From positions 806,001 to 870,000 of the forward strand of contig PMSI01000001.1 in NCBI GenBank assembly GCA_003168375.1: DNA of 64,000 nt, read 5' to 3'. This document shows positions 34,303-42,700 of this stretch, one piece after another. The DNA is from Vulcanimicrobiota bacterium. Its GTDB lineage: Bacteria > Vulcanimicrobiota > Vulcanimicrobiia > Vulcanimicrobiales > Vulcanimicrobiaceae. The position numbers were made by a program, and so were the translations under genes. The notes beneath the pieces are model-generated. The model did not search any database. It saw only the letters and a list, made by a program, of their open reading frames with translations, and was not told the DNA's origin. Position 1 is the first letter of the stretch; each line of letters opens with the position of its first letter.

Positions 34303-37300
34303 ACCAGAGCTCGCCTAGTGTCGCGCCCTACCTGTTCGCGCAGGATTTCTACCGTACGCTGCCTGTCACGAACGTCGACATAGATCCAACGCCCGAACTC
34401 GTGGAGATTATTCACCGCGGGTATCCATAACGTTGTAGCAGCTCCCACTTTTGCCGCCTTCATTGGGTCATCACGGCCGCTTACCTCGAGAACAACCGTC
34501 AGTGGTTCTTCGTGCGGAGCGGGACGCCAGCGAACGAGAAAGTCGGGCTCGTATCGATGCGGCTGACCATAAAACACATACGGAATCGAGAATCCGAGCC
34601 CTTGGTTTTTCACATATGAGATGACCTCCGGCGCGTGTTCGAGCAATTCGGCAACCGTAGCTTCCCAGCCGGAATCGCAGACGACCCGATTAACGTGCGA
34701 CCGAACAGCCTTGTACGTTGGCTTCGTCGTATCAAACGCGATACTAGACGTTGAGCCAATCGGATCAAAGCCACGCAACCGAGGATAGATTCGTTGCGCT
34801 TCCGCAACGGCCACACCATCGCTCTGTGCAGCAACAATACCCTGATAGACCCGCTCTGCTGCTTCATTTCGATATCCGGCGAAGAGCAGCATCTGCACGA
34901 ATGTATTTCCCGGCGTAGTAACCCAACCACCCTCTACATACTGCCGGACTGCATCCGCTGCCTGTCGAAAAAGCCACGGTCGCTGCGCGCCGTTTTCGTC
35001 ACACAAATATCGTTCGAGCAATGTTTGCGCCACCGCAAAAATAATCTCGCCGATTCGCTTACTACGAAAGGCATCGAGATCATGCACCGCTGCGCTCCCT
35101 ACAATCGGGTCCAACTCCGTCAAAGTCGGGAAGCGGTTCGGGTCGAGAATCATTCGAGATTCGTCGCCAAAACGCACAGCGATACGATCCTCCGCGAAGT
35201 GCCATCGGTAGGCGTCAACCCGGGGAAATGCAATCGCCAAGCCTGCTCGCTCCGGCAGTGCCCGAATATGCGTCGGTCCCGCTCGCTCGGGCTTTGGCAC
35301 CGATGAACCCGATGTGGGGACGAACGTAAATGGGATGCCATAAACCTCCGCGTATTCCGGAGAAAACCGGCCATCGGGGTCAGTTTCGTACGACGTACGT
35401 CGTAGGCCGCGCCCAACGACTTGCTCGCACAGCAGTTGCGTGCCAAAGGCTCGTACCCCGAGAACATGTGTCACGGTGTTCGCGTCCCACCCTTCGGTAA
35501 GCATTGAGACAGAGACGACACACCGGATCTCAGCACCGAGTTTACCCGGCTTCCCAACTGTATTCAGGACTTCCCGTAGCACATCTCCATCGTCAAGCGC
35601 ATCCGACGTGCGACCTGGATAACGCCGTTCATACTCGCGCTTGAACTCCTCGATCTCCCGTCGGGCAGCCGCCTTGAAATCACTGGACAGAGGCTCGCCG
35701 CTTTCGATTTGCGCAGAGTCAATCAGTATTGTGCGGCGCGTTTCGGCCCACGCCCCATCATCTGCGTTTGCGAATAGCGGAAGGTGTCCCGAAACCAAAG
35801 TTCCGTCCGGAGCCTCATAACCACCGATCCAATCGGCGATCATCTTTGAAACCGCAGTGTTGCTGCAAATTACGATGAATACTGGCGGCGCAGCATCGCC
35901 TAACTCGGCGCGCGCAGCAAAGCGCTTCTCGTAATCCGCATACAATGTGCGCAACGCTGCTTCTAACGGAGCGGGGATGTCGTCTGGGTTGCCGGCATTG
36001 CCTGAGCGTCCACGCTTTGGTAAATCATCCTTGACACGCGACCATAGATCGCGAAACATCGGGACCCCAACGCCGCTCGCATCGTCTGAAACAGGAACGC
36101 GCGGGATCTTGACGATGCCACTTTCAATCGCATCGATCAATGAGAAATCCGAGACGGTCCATGGGAAGATCTCTCCTTCCGCAAACCCAGATCCGCGAAG
36201 CCATGCTGGTGTTGCAGACAAGTCGAATACGCGACGAATCGCGACGCGCCGTGACACCGCGAGCAGGCCGTTGAGCCAAAGCCGCGCCGCTTCAGCATTG
36301 CGCTTTGCTTCTTGCGCCTCGTCGCCGCGCAAGCCTTCGCGGTCGATCGGTTTGTCTCGATAGCAATGGTGTGCCTCATCGTTGATGACGATGATCGATC
36401 GTTTTGTTCCGAGCGGTCGGAGAACCCGGCGAGCGACCTCCTCTGGCGTTTCGCGAAACTGGTCTCTCGGACCATCAGGTCCGCTCAGCACGGCCTTTGT
36501 AAGCTTTGAGCCTTCCATGCGGTCACGCTGTCCGAAGGCGTGATAGTTGACAATTTCGATCGAGAGTGCACTCATGCGTTCGAGCCATTCCGGACGAACC
36601 ACGTCGCGCGCTAGATAGTAGTTATCTGGCGCATTAGGTCGTAGGACGCGCAACCGATCTCGAATGGTCAAACCCGGCGCCACAATGAGAAAGGCATCGG
36701 CGAAGCGTGGATCTTGAGGCGCCGTGAGCTTGTTGAGTCCTTGCCACGCGATCAACATCGCCATTACTACCGTCTTACCGGAGCCTGTTGCCATCTTATG
36801 AGCCAGCCGCGGCAAGCCGTCGCTGAAGTCTCGATTGATCTCGGCGAGTTTAGAGCCTATCCATGGCTCATGCCGCGGCGCGACCTCGGTCAGGTATATT
36901 GCGGTCTCGACGGCCTCAACTTGGCAAAAAAATAAAGGTCGTGACCGGTCCGCAAGGCTCCAGTAGTCCAAAAGCATCTTGCTGACGGAAGTCGCACCTG
37001 CATAGTCACTACCGCGCCATGCATCAATCTTTGAGCGAACTTGGTTAATAAACTCATTAGGTCGCCGGCGCTCGTATCCCCAAGAACTCTCGAGAGAAAG
37101 CTGTTTGCTTTTCGTCGGCGCTATCGGAACAAAATACTCGCTCGAGCGCCGTTGCCGCACGATCTGCGGCGTGATGCCTTCGTCGTCGAAACGAAAGTGT
37201 TGGCCAGGCATCCGGTACGGCGAGTTCAGAATCGGATCATCAATCAACCGGTCAACGTTGCGCACCTGAACAACTCCGTGAGCTCTAGTGGCTCTCGCTC

Positions 37301-37364
37301 AGACTTGGTCTTGCGAGCGTCCCTCACCTTGCGCAATGCAGCGTTGGCCCACGAGCAGCGCCCT
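31715..37364. other. Low-GC restriction-modification island
   Basis: From the last codons of the nicotinate phosphoribosyltransferase gene to just before the DJ-1/PfpI gene, composition drops and A/T-ending codons become frequent. The genes on both sides return at once to the very GC-rich pattern. The island holds only the res-mod pair. I see no integrase, transposase, tRNA or terminal inverted repeat. The first 99 bases upstream of res (37266-37364) are non-coding. Confidence 0.7.
34299..37265 (-). CDS. Type III-like restriction endonuclease (Res), helicase-nuclease
   Basis: This 988-residue protein has a superfamily 2 helicase core with Walker A A159-TGSGKT165, DEAH box D296-E-A-H299 and SVSMLTEGWDANTVTHV as a motif V/VI region. 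A C-terminal PD-(D/E)xK-like segment follows: P907-D908 and E927-V-S929. The usual Lys of the last motif is Ser here. The GTG start has GGAG eight bases upstream. It should translocate on and cut unmethylated DNA together with Mod. It resembles the BPTD_3080-type restriction family from memory; subtype assignment is tentative. Confidence 0.88.
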   Translation of the reverse strand: MRNVDRLIDDPILNSPYRMPGQHFRFDDEGITPQIVRQRRSSEYFVPIAPTKSKQLSLESSWGYERRRPNEFINQVRSKIDAWRGSDYAGATSVSKMLLDYWSLADRSRPLFFCQVEAVETAIYLTEVAPRHEPWIGSKLAEINRDFSDGLPRLAHKMATGSGKTVVMAMLIAWQGLNKLTAPQDPRFADAFLIVAPGLTIRDRLRVLRPNAPDNYYLARDVVRPEWLERMSALSIEIVNYHAFGQRDRMEGSKLTKAVLSGPDGPRDQFRETPEEVARRVLRPLGTKRSIIVINDEAHHCYRDKPIDREGLRGDEAQEAKRNAEAARLWLNGLLAVSRRVAIRRVFDLSATPAWLRGSGFAEGEIFPWTVSDFSLIDAIESGIVKIPRVPVSDDASGVGVPMFRDLWSRVKDDLPKRGRSGNAGNPDDIPAPLEAALRTLYADYEKRFAARAELGDAAPPVFIVICSNTAVSKMIADWIGGYEAPDGTLVSGHLPLFANADDGAWAETRRTILIDSAQIESGEPLSSDFKAAARREIEEFKREYERRYPGRTSDALDDGDVLREVLNTVGKPGKLGAEIRCVVSVSMLTEGWDANTVTHVLGVRAFGTQLLCEQVVGRGLRRTSYETDPDGRFSPEYAEVYGIPFTFVPTSGSSVPKPERAGPTHIRALPERAGLAIAFPRVDAYRWHFAEDRIAVRFGDESRMILDPNRFPTLTELDPIVGSAAVHDLDAFRSKRIGEIIFAVAQTLLERYLCDENGAQRPWLFRQAADAVRQYVEGGWVTTPGNTFVQMLLFAGYRNEAAERVYQGIVAAQSDGVAVAEAQRIYPRLRGFDPIGSTSSIAFDTTKPTYKAVRSHVNRVVCDSGWEATVAELLEHAPEVISYVKNQGLGFSIPYVFYGQPHRYEPDFLVRWRPAPHEEPLTVVLEVSGRDDPMKAAKVGAATTLWIPAVNNLHEFGRWIYVDVRDRQRTVEILREQVGRDTRRALV

Positions 37365-37919
37365 CTACACCGGCGCGTTCTGCGCGGCGAGCTTCTCGAT
37401 GATCGCGCGGTTGAAGAGGAGCAAGTCGCTTGGGTTGCGCGAGGTGACCCAGTTGCCGTCCTGCACGACCGGCTGGTCGCGGTACAGTCCGCCCGCGTTG
37501 CGGATGTCGTCGGCGATCGAGGCGTAGCCGGTCAGCGTGCGGCCGCGCACGAGCTGCGCGGAGATCAGGACCTGCGGGCCGTGGCAGATCACGAACATCG
37601 GCTTCTTCGCTTGATCGAACTCGCGCACGAACCGCTGCACGTCTTTATTGGTGCGGATGTGATCGGGTGACTGTCCGCCGGGGATCAGCAGCGCGTCGAA
37701 GTCGTCGGCGGTCACGTCGGCGACGAGCTCCTCGGCTTTCACGCTCTGGCCTTCGTCGAGCCCGCGTTTGCCGCGAATCTTCTGCAGCGCACGGTCGTCG
37801 ACTCCGACGATCGTGACGATCGCCCCCGCCTCTTCGAGCGCCCGGCGGGGCTCCAGCAGCTCAGATTCCTCGAAACCGTCTCCGACGAGGGCGGCGATGC
37901 GCTTACCTTCGATCTCCAT
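37365..37919 (-). CDS. DJ-1/PfpI family protein (type 1 glutamine amidotransferase-like)
   Basis: This 184-residue cytoplasmic protein has a nucleophile elbow with the catalytic Cys in FVICHGPQVLISA and the N-terminal VGDGFEESELLEP segment supplying the conserved Glu. The family includes PfpI/YhbO-type proteins proposed to act in protein or nucleotide deglycation and stress survival. The ATG at 37919 gives the standard N-terminus (MEIEGKRIAALV); no clear Shine-Dalgarno precedes it. It lies just outside the restriction island and has the host's high GC. Confidence 0.88.
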   Translation of the reverse strand: MEIEGKRIAALVGDGFEESELLEPRRALEEAGAIVTIVGVDDRALQKIRGKRGLDEGQSVKAEELVADVTADDFDALLIPGGQSPDHIRTNKDVQRFVREFDQAKKPMFVICHGPQVLISAQLVRGRTLTGYASIADDIRNAGGLYRDQPVVQDGNWVTSRNPSDLLLFNRAIIEKLAAQNAPV

Positions 37920-37962
37920 AAGGGATCGGGCGTTCTCACCACGCACCCGCCCCGCCTCTTGG

Positions 37963-38469
37963 TTAGAGCGTGCCCGCCGTGTTCTGGACGGCCGCCCGGA
38001 GGAGGTAGGCGAGTTCGATCTCGAGCTTGCCGAGCGGGTCGATCACGGTGTCGTCGGTCAGCGCTTTGAGGACCGGGTTCCGCTTCGTCATGTCGCCTTC
38101 CGGGACGGCGTGGCGCGGGTTGATCTCGCGCATGTAGATCCGCGCGTCGTACCGGATCTGGCCGTCCGGCAGAAAGTACAGCGGGTCGAGCCCGCCGGCG
38201 TACACCTCGAGGCCGAGCAGTCCGGTCTGCTGCAGGAAGCCGATCGGCCGCAGTCGCAGCGCCCGGGCCAGCCGCGCCAGCGCCGGCACGCCGAGCCGCG
38301 CCTCGCCGGCGACGACACGCTCCACGAGTGCGGGGTCGAGTTCGGCGGCCGCGGCGAGGCCGCCGGCGTCGAGCTCTTTGGCCGCCGCGAGCCGCAGCAG
38401 CGCCTCGCCGAACGCACGGCCGCCGGCCGTGCCGGTCGCGCCGTCGTACGCCGCTTGCTGAAGGTCCAT
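37963..38469 (-). CDS. Protein with degenerate helix-turn-helix-like N-terminus
   Basis: This 168-residue protein is not recognised. Residues 20-75 look like a diverged XRE-type helix-turn-helix: repeated short Ala/Leu helices, LAAAAELDPALVERVVAGE, then VPALARLARALRL. The C-terminal 90 residues are mixed polar and contain no known motif. It starts 45 bases from the divergent isopentenyl-diphosphate isomerase gene and could regulate it or itself (inference). No Shine-Dalgarno is seen before the ATG. Confidence 0.6.
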   Translation of the reverse strand: MDLQQAAYDGATGTAGGRAFGEALLRLAAAKELDAGGLAAAAELDPALVERVVAGEARLGVPALARLARALRLRPIGFLQQTGLLGLEVYAGGLDPLYFLPDGQIRYDARIYMREINPRHAVPEGDMTKRNPVLKALTDDTVIDPLGKLEIELAYLLRAAVQNTAGTL

Positions 38470-38514
38470 CCGGGAGGTGATCGCCGACCGCGGCGCGGAC
38501 GCCTCTTGCAACGT

Positions 38515-39528
38515 ATGGCGGAATCGACCGAGCAGCGGAAGTCGCGCCACTTGGACGTGTGCCTCGATGAGGACGTCGCGTCGCGCCTCGACGCGGGCTG
38601 GGAGGCGGTGCGGCTTCGCCACGAGGCGCTCCCCGAGATCGCCCTCGCCGACGTCGACGTCTCGACCGTATTCCTCGGCTTGGCGCTGCGCGCGCCGTTG
38701 CTGATCTCGTCGATGACCGGCGGAACCGTACGCGCCGCCGAGATCAACCGGCGCTTGGCGCGCGGCGCCGAGGCGGCCGGAATCGCGTTCGCGCTGGGCA
38801 GCGGGCGCGCGATGCTCGAGGACGACGGGCTGCGGACGACGTTCGACGTCCGCGCCGTGGCGCCGAAGGTCGTGGTGTTCGCGAACCTGGGCGCCGTCCA
38901 ACTGAACTACGGGGTGCGTACCGAGGACGCGCGCCGGCTGGTCGACGCGCTCGGCGCGAACGGCCTCTACCTGCATCTGAACCCGCTGCAGGAGGCGCTG
39001 CAATCCGGCGGTGACACCAACTTCCGCTCGCTCGAGCCGAAAATCGCGGCGCTCTGCGCGGCGCTCGAGGTGCCGGTGATCGCGAAGAGCGTCGGTTCGG
39101 GGATCGCGCCTTCGACCGCGGCGCGGCTGGTCGACTGCGGGGTCGCCGCGATCGACGTCGCCGGCGCCGGCGGGACCTCGTGGGCGCGCGTCGAGGGGAA
39201 GCGATCGGGTGATCCCGCCCGCGAGCGGATCGCGGAGGCGTTCGGCGACTGGGGCTATCCGACGCCGCGCGCAACCGCCGCGCTGCGCGCCGCGCTGCCG
39301 CTCGTTCCGCTCGTCGCCAGCGGTGGGATCCGTGACGGCGTGCAGGTCGCGAAGGCGCTCGCGCTCGGCGCCGATCTGGCCGGACTCGCGCTCCCGTTCC
39401 TGCGCGCCGCCGACGAGTCCGACGCCGCCGTCGCGGCGCTGATCGACGAGCTCGTCACCGCGCTGCGGATCGCGCTGTTCGCGACGGGTTCGCGCGCGAT
39501 CGGCGAGCTGCGCGACGCGCTCGCCTAG
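38515..39528 (+). CDS. fni: Type 2 isopentenyl-diphosphate delta-isomerase
   Basis: This 337-residue FMN- and NADPH-dependent enzyme interconverts IPP and DMAPP for isoprenoid and quinone side-chain synthesis. It shows RKSRHLDVCL at the N-terminus, APLLISSMTGG, GSGRAML, VFANLGAVQLNY, LHLNPLQEA, and the FMN-phosphate loop with AGAGGTSWARVE and VASGGIRDG. The ATG at 38515 places RKxxHL near the N-terminus as usual. No Shine-Dalgarno is evident; an in-frame TTG lies nine bases upstream. Confidence 0.94.
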   Translation: MAESTEQRKSRHLDVCLDEDVASRLDAGWEAVRLRHEALPEIALADVDVSTVFLGLALRAPLLISSMTGGTVRAAEINRRLARGAEAAGIAFALGSGRAMLEDDGLRTTFDVRAVAPKVVVFANLGAVQLNYGVRTEDARRLVDALGANGLYLHLNPLQEALQSGGDTNFRSLEPKIAALCAALEVPVIAKSVGSGIAPSTAARLVDCGVAAIDVAGAGGTSWARVEGKRSGDPARERIAEAFGDWGYPTPRATAALRAALPLVPLVASGGIRDGVQVAKALALGADLAGLALPFLRAADESDAAVAALIDELVTALRIALFATGSRAIGELRDALA

Positions 39529-39537
39529 GGGGTAGCC

Positions 39538-41496
39538 GTGTTCGCCGCCGTCGTCCTTGCCGCGGCCGTCGCGGCGAGCGCCTCACCGACGCCTTCACCG
39601 GCGCCGAGTCCGAGCGCGCCGGCGCCGATCGGCAGCGTCACCGTCGTGAGCGGGAGCCCGCAGTCGCTGCACCGTGCGCCGCAGGCGGCGTCGGTGCTCG
39701 ACGCGCGCACGCTGCGCGCTTCGACCGCGGCCTCGCTCGACCAAGTCCTGCGCGCGCTCCCCGGCTTCGACCGCGATCGCAGCAACGCACCGTTCACGAA
39801 CTACGGCCAGCTGCGGCTCTCGTTCGCCGGCGCGGGGAGCGATCGCGGCGCGCTATTCGTCGACGGCGTTCCGGCGCAGGACGGATTCGGCGGGCAGGTC
39901 GACTGGAACGCGCTGCCGCCCGGCGAGATCGAGCGCGCGGAGCTGCTGCGCGGTCCGGGCTCGGCGCTCTACGGATCGGGCGCGATCGGCGGAGCGCTCT
40001 CGCTCACGACGCTGCGCCCAGGCTCGCCGAACGAGTCGTTCGCGCTGAGCACCGGCGGGATCGACCGCGGCAGCGCGGCATTCGCCGGCGACCGGCAGGT
40101 CGGCGCCGTGCGCGCGCTGGTCTACGCCTCGACGCGGCGCTTGGCGTACGACGACATCCCGCCCGACCAGACCTCACCGGTCGACCGCAGCGCGCGCTCG
40201 ACGGCGGACGTCATGCACGTGCAACTGCGCGCCGGCGACGCTCGAAGCGCCGTCCGGCTCGACGCGCTGGTCGCGGACGACGCGCAGGAAGACGGCCGCC
40301 CGTTCGCAGGCTTCTCGCGATCGACGCGCCAGCTCGCACTGAACTGGACGGACGTGCGCCGCGAATCGCTCGACCTCACCGCGTACGCGCGCGCGACGAC
40401 GCTGGTGAATCTCGCCGACCGTTTTCCGTCGGCGCCGGGCCAGCAGCTCTACACGCAGCACGTGCCGACCTCGGACGCCGGCATCCGCGCGCGCTGGTCG
40501 ATCCCGCTCGACCGCGCCGGCGACGGAACCAGCGCGCTGACCGTGCTGCTCGACCATCACGCCGTCAGCGGCCGCAGCGACCAGCTCACGCCGGCGAACG
40601 TCGTGCAGAGCGACGTCGCGGGAACGCAGCAGCTGGACGGCTTGGCCGTGCAGGCGGTGACGCAAGGCCGGCTGGGCGCGATCCTCGGCGCGCGCTACGA
40701 CACGGTCCGCACCGAGGCGCTCGGCGATCGCACGGCGGCCGCGATCTCGCCGCGGCTCGCGCTGCACTACGATCTTTCGCCCGCACTCGCGGTGCGTGCG
40801 GCATACGGCACGGGATTGCGCGCGCCGTATCTGAACGAGCTGGTGCGCAGCTTCCGTATCGGCACCGTGCTCGAGCAGAGCAACGCCGCGCTGGTCCCCG
40901 AACGCAGCCGCTCCACCCAGCTCGGGCTCGACCTCGCGAGCGCCGCGGGGCGGTTCGCGCTCGACTATACCGGGACGCGCGTCGCGAACGCGATCGGTTT
41001 TCAAACGATCTCGCCGACCGTGCAGCAGCGCGCGAACTTCGGCCGCACCGCGAGCGACGCGTTCACCGGCGAGTACGAACGGGCGTCACCGTGCGGGCGC
41101 GTGCGCGCGTTCGGGATCGCGCAGCACGCGCGCGTCGTCTCGGCGGCGGCGCCACAGATCGGCAAGCGGCTCGCGCTCGTCCCGGATTCGGCGGCGTCGC
41201 TCGGCGTCGAGCGCACGGTGCGCGCGCTGACCGGTTCGCTGGAGCTCTCGTACAGCGGCCCGACGTTCGCCGACGATCTCGAGCGTCAGCCGCTCGGTTC
41301 GGCGCTGCTGATCGGCGGCCGGCTGACGCTGCACGACGCGCGCGGCGACGCGCTCTCGCTCGCCGTCGACAACCTCGCCGACCGCGTGTACCTCACCAGC
41401 GTCGACCGGCTCGGTCCGCCGGCCTCGGTGACGCTGCGCCTCTCGGTTCCGGTCGGCGCGCGGCCGCCGGTTACGCCGGGCGCGGCGTGCGGCTGA
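39538..41496 (+). CDS. TonB-dependent outer-membrane receptor
   Basis: This 652-residue protein has an N-terminal signal sequence with a Pro/Ser-rich linker (about 1-32). A plug domain follows (40-155), with RTLRASTAASLDQVLRALPG, GALFVDGVPAQDGFGG and RAELLRGPGSALYGSGAIGG, the classical plug signature. A beta-barrel fills the rest. It should import a chelate or cofactor using TonB energy. The plug motif set is closest to BtuB/siderophore-type receptors, but the ligand cannot be stated. The GTG start follows AGGGGG nine bases after fni, so co-transcription with fni is likely. Confidence 0.92.
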   Translation: MFAAVVLAAAVAASASPTPSPAPSPSAPAPIGSVTVVSGSPQSLHRAPQAASVLDARTLRASTAASLDQVLRALPGFDRDRSNAPFTNYGQLRLSFAGAGSDRGALFVDGVPAQDGFGGQVDWNALPPGEIERAELLRGPGSALYGSGAIGGALSLTTLRPGSPNESFALSTGGIDRGSAAFAGDRQVGAVRALVYASTRRLAYDDIPPDQTSPVDRSARSTADVMHVQLRAGDARSAVRLDALVADDAQEDGRPFAGFSRSTRQLALNWTDVRRESLDLTAYARATTLVNLADRFPSAPGQQLYTQHVPTSDAGIRARWSIPLDRAGDGTSALTVLLDHHAVSGRSDQLTPANVVQSDVAGTQQLDGLAVQAVTQGRLGAILGARYDTVRTEALGDRTAAAISPRLALHYDLSPALAVRAAYGTGLRAPYLNELVRSFRIGTVLEQSNAALVPERSRSTQLGLDLASAAGRFALDYTGTRVANAIGFQTISPTVQQRANFGRTASDAFTGEYERASPCGRVRAFGIAQHARVVSAAAPQIGKRLALVPDSAASLGVERTVRALTGSLELSYSGPTFADDLERQPLGSALLIGGRLTLHDARGDALSLAVDNLADRVYLTSVDRLGPPASVTLRLSVPVGARPPVTPGAACG

Positions 41497-41791
41497 CCTG
41501 GACCTCGTCGTCCACGATCCGCACCTCGAACGTCTCGACCTCCGCGTAGTCGCCGAGCGTCATCTTGCCGCTCGCCAGGTCGAAGCACCAGGCGTGCCAC
41601 GGGCAGGTGACGGTCCGCCCCTCGATCCAGCCCTCGGCGAGCGGACCGCCCTGATGCGGGCACGTGTTTTCCAGGGCATAAAACGTCCCGCCGGCGTTAA
41701 ACAACGCGATCTCACGCCGGTCGACGACGACGGTCGTCGCCGTTCCCGGCGCGACGTCGGCGACGCGCGCCACCGTCACGTAGTCAGTCAT
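41471..41791 (-). CDS. Rieske [2Fe-2S] ferredoxin-type protein
   Basis: This 106-residue soluble Rieske protein has C44-P-H46 and C63-P-W-H66, the two halves of the cluster-binding motif, inside the usual CPHQGGPLAEG and CPWHAWCFDL boxes. It is of the size of NirD/biphenyl-dioxygenase-type ferredoxins and should carry electrons to an unidentified oxygenase or reductase. The ATG lies at the end of a dispersed short repeat that supplies its upstream AGG. It overlaps the TonB receptor end by 26 bases, tail to tail. Confidence 0.93.
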   Translation of the reverse strand: MTDYVTVARVADVAPGTATTVVVDRREIALFNAGGTFYALENTCPHQGGPLAEGWIEGRTVTCPWHAWCFDLASGKMTLGDYAEVETFEVRIVDDEVQVSRTPRPA

Positions 41792-41810
41792 CCTGAGCGT
41801 GTCGAAGGAC
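41792..41810 (-). repeat. Dispersed short repeat (CCTTCGACA-GCTCAGG family)
   Basis: On the minus strand this reads GTCCTTCGACACGCTCAGG, directly followed by the ATG of the Rieske gene. The same element occurs three times within the imuB-like gene, and diverged copies lie at 56841 and 59647. Confidence 0.7.
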
Positions 41811-41848
41811 GGGCACGCCCGACCGTTCCGCGCCCATAGGAGGACGTC

Positions 41849-42142
41849 TTGCTCAAAGATTATCGCGACTGGCTGGAGTCGGAGTTGAAGCTGCTTGGCA
41901 ACGCGAGTCACCACGCATACTCGTTCGGCCAAGCCAACATGGCGAAGCGCGCGCTCGAACGCCTCGACGCCGAGATCGCGCGCACGCTCTTCGTGCCGTT
42001 CGACCGCGCCGAAGCGCGCCGCGTGCTCACCGCGATCGAAGCGCTCGGCCAGGCGACGACCGGCCTCCCGCCTGAGCTGGAAGCGCTGCGCGAGGCGATC
42101 AAGGTCGCGATGGTCCAGGAGAACGAGCCCGCCGACATCTGA
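41849..42142 (+). CDS. Small conserved-looking soluble protein, function unknown
   Basis: This 97-residue protein is helical by composition, with no membrane segment and no motif I recognise. The start is TTG with a perfect AGGAGG five bases upstream, strong evidence that the frame is translated. It precedes rpsO, whose own promoter lies just after this stop, so it is probably transcribed separately. The position between Rieske (divergent) and rpsO gives no functional hint. Confidence 0.75.
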   Translation: MLKDYRDWLESELKLLGNASHHAYSFGQANMAKRALERLDAEIARTLFVPFDRAEARRVLTAIEALGQATTGLPPELEALREAIKVAMVQENEPADI

Positions 42143-42159
42143 GGGCGGCCGTCGCCTTT

Positions 42160-42188
42160 TTGACTGGGTAGCGCGGATTTGGTATGAT
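42160..42188 (+). promoter_or_regulatory. Strong sigma70-type promoter for rpsO
   Basis: TTGACT (42160-42165) and TATGAT (42183-42188) are spaced by exactly 17 bases, the best promoter match in the window. Transcription would start near 42195, giving a leader of about 60 bases before the rpsO GTG. That leader could host S15 autoregulation, but no specific structure is evident. Confidence 0.85.
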
Positions 42189-42255
42189 CCGTCGGTCGCC
42201 GTCGCGGGCCCACGGAGCCTGCGGACGCGCGAGTCGAAAGGAGACCAGTTACCCC

Positions 42256-42525
42256 GTGCCCCTGACCAAAGACGAAAAGGCGGGCCTCGCGACCAAGTAC
42301 GGCCGCGGCCCCAACGACACCGGCTCGGCCGACGTCCAAATCGCGATTCTGACGGCGTCGATCAACCAGCTGAACGAGCACCTCAAGGTCCACAAGAAGG
42401 ACCACCACAGCCGCCGCGGCCTGCTGATGCAGGTCGGCCAGCGCCGGCGCCTGCTCGTGTACTTGCAGAACAAGGATCTCGAGCGCTACCGCAAGCTCAT
42501 CGGGGATCTCGGCCTGCGCAAGTAA
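42256..42525 (+). CDS. rpsO: 30S ribosomal protein S15
   Basis: This 89-residue primary 16S rRNA-binding protein is exactly the family length. [23 protein letters not shown] and the [24 protein letters not shown] block are the conserved rRNA-binding helices. The GTG at 42256 gives the standard start (residues 2-6 PLTKD) with AAAGGAG about a dozen bases upstream. rpsO followed by pnp is the common bacterial order. Confidence 0.98.
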   Translation: MPLTKDEKAGLATKYGRGPNDTGSADVQIAILTASINQLNEHLKVHKKDHHSRRGLLMQVGQRRRLLVYLQNKDLERYRKLIGDLGLRK

Positions 42526-42545
42526 GCGCACTTCAGCGAACATCG

Positions 42546-42575
42546 GCACCGGCGGGGAGACCCGCCGGTGCTTTT
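42546..42575 (+). terminator. Rho-independent terminator after rpsO
   Basis: A perfect 11-bp stem GCACCGGCGGG/CCCGCCGGTGC closes a GAGA loop and is followed by TTTT. It lies 20 bases after the rpsO stop and would attenuate read-through into pnp, as in other rpsO-pnp loci. Confidence 0.88.
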
Positions 42576-42700
42576 CGTTGTGCGGCCTGCGCTAAGACAG
42601 CCAGGCACAGCCGCGAAGGCGGCCTGTCGGATTTCGGCGAACCCGAGCCTGTTCACACAAAAACGAACGAACAGCAAAAGAACAGAAACTAGGAGTACCA

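Noticed and set aside
37266-37364. Possible tRNA or attachment site at the island edge
   Set aside because: No cloverleaf or T-loop sequence can be drawn, and no matching direct repeat was seen at the other edge.
42143-42255. Specific S15-binding autoregulatory structure in the rpsO leader
   Set aside because: The leader is short and I could not draw a convincing pseudoknot or three-way junction by eye.
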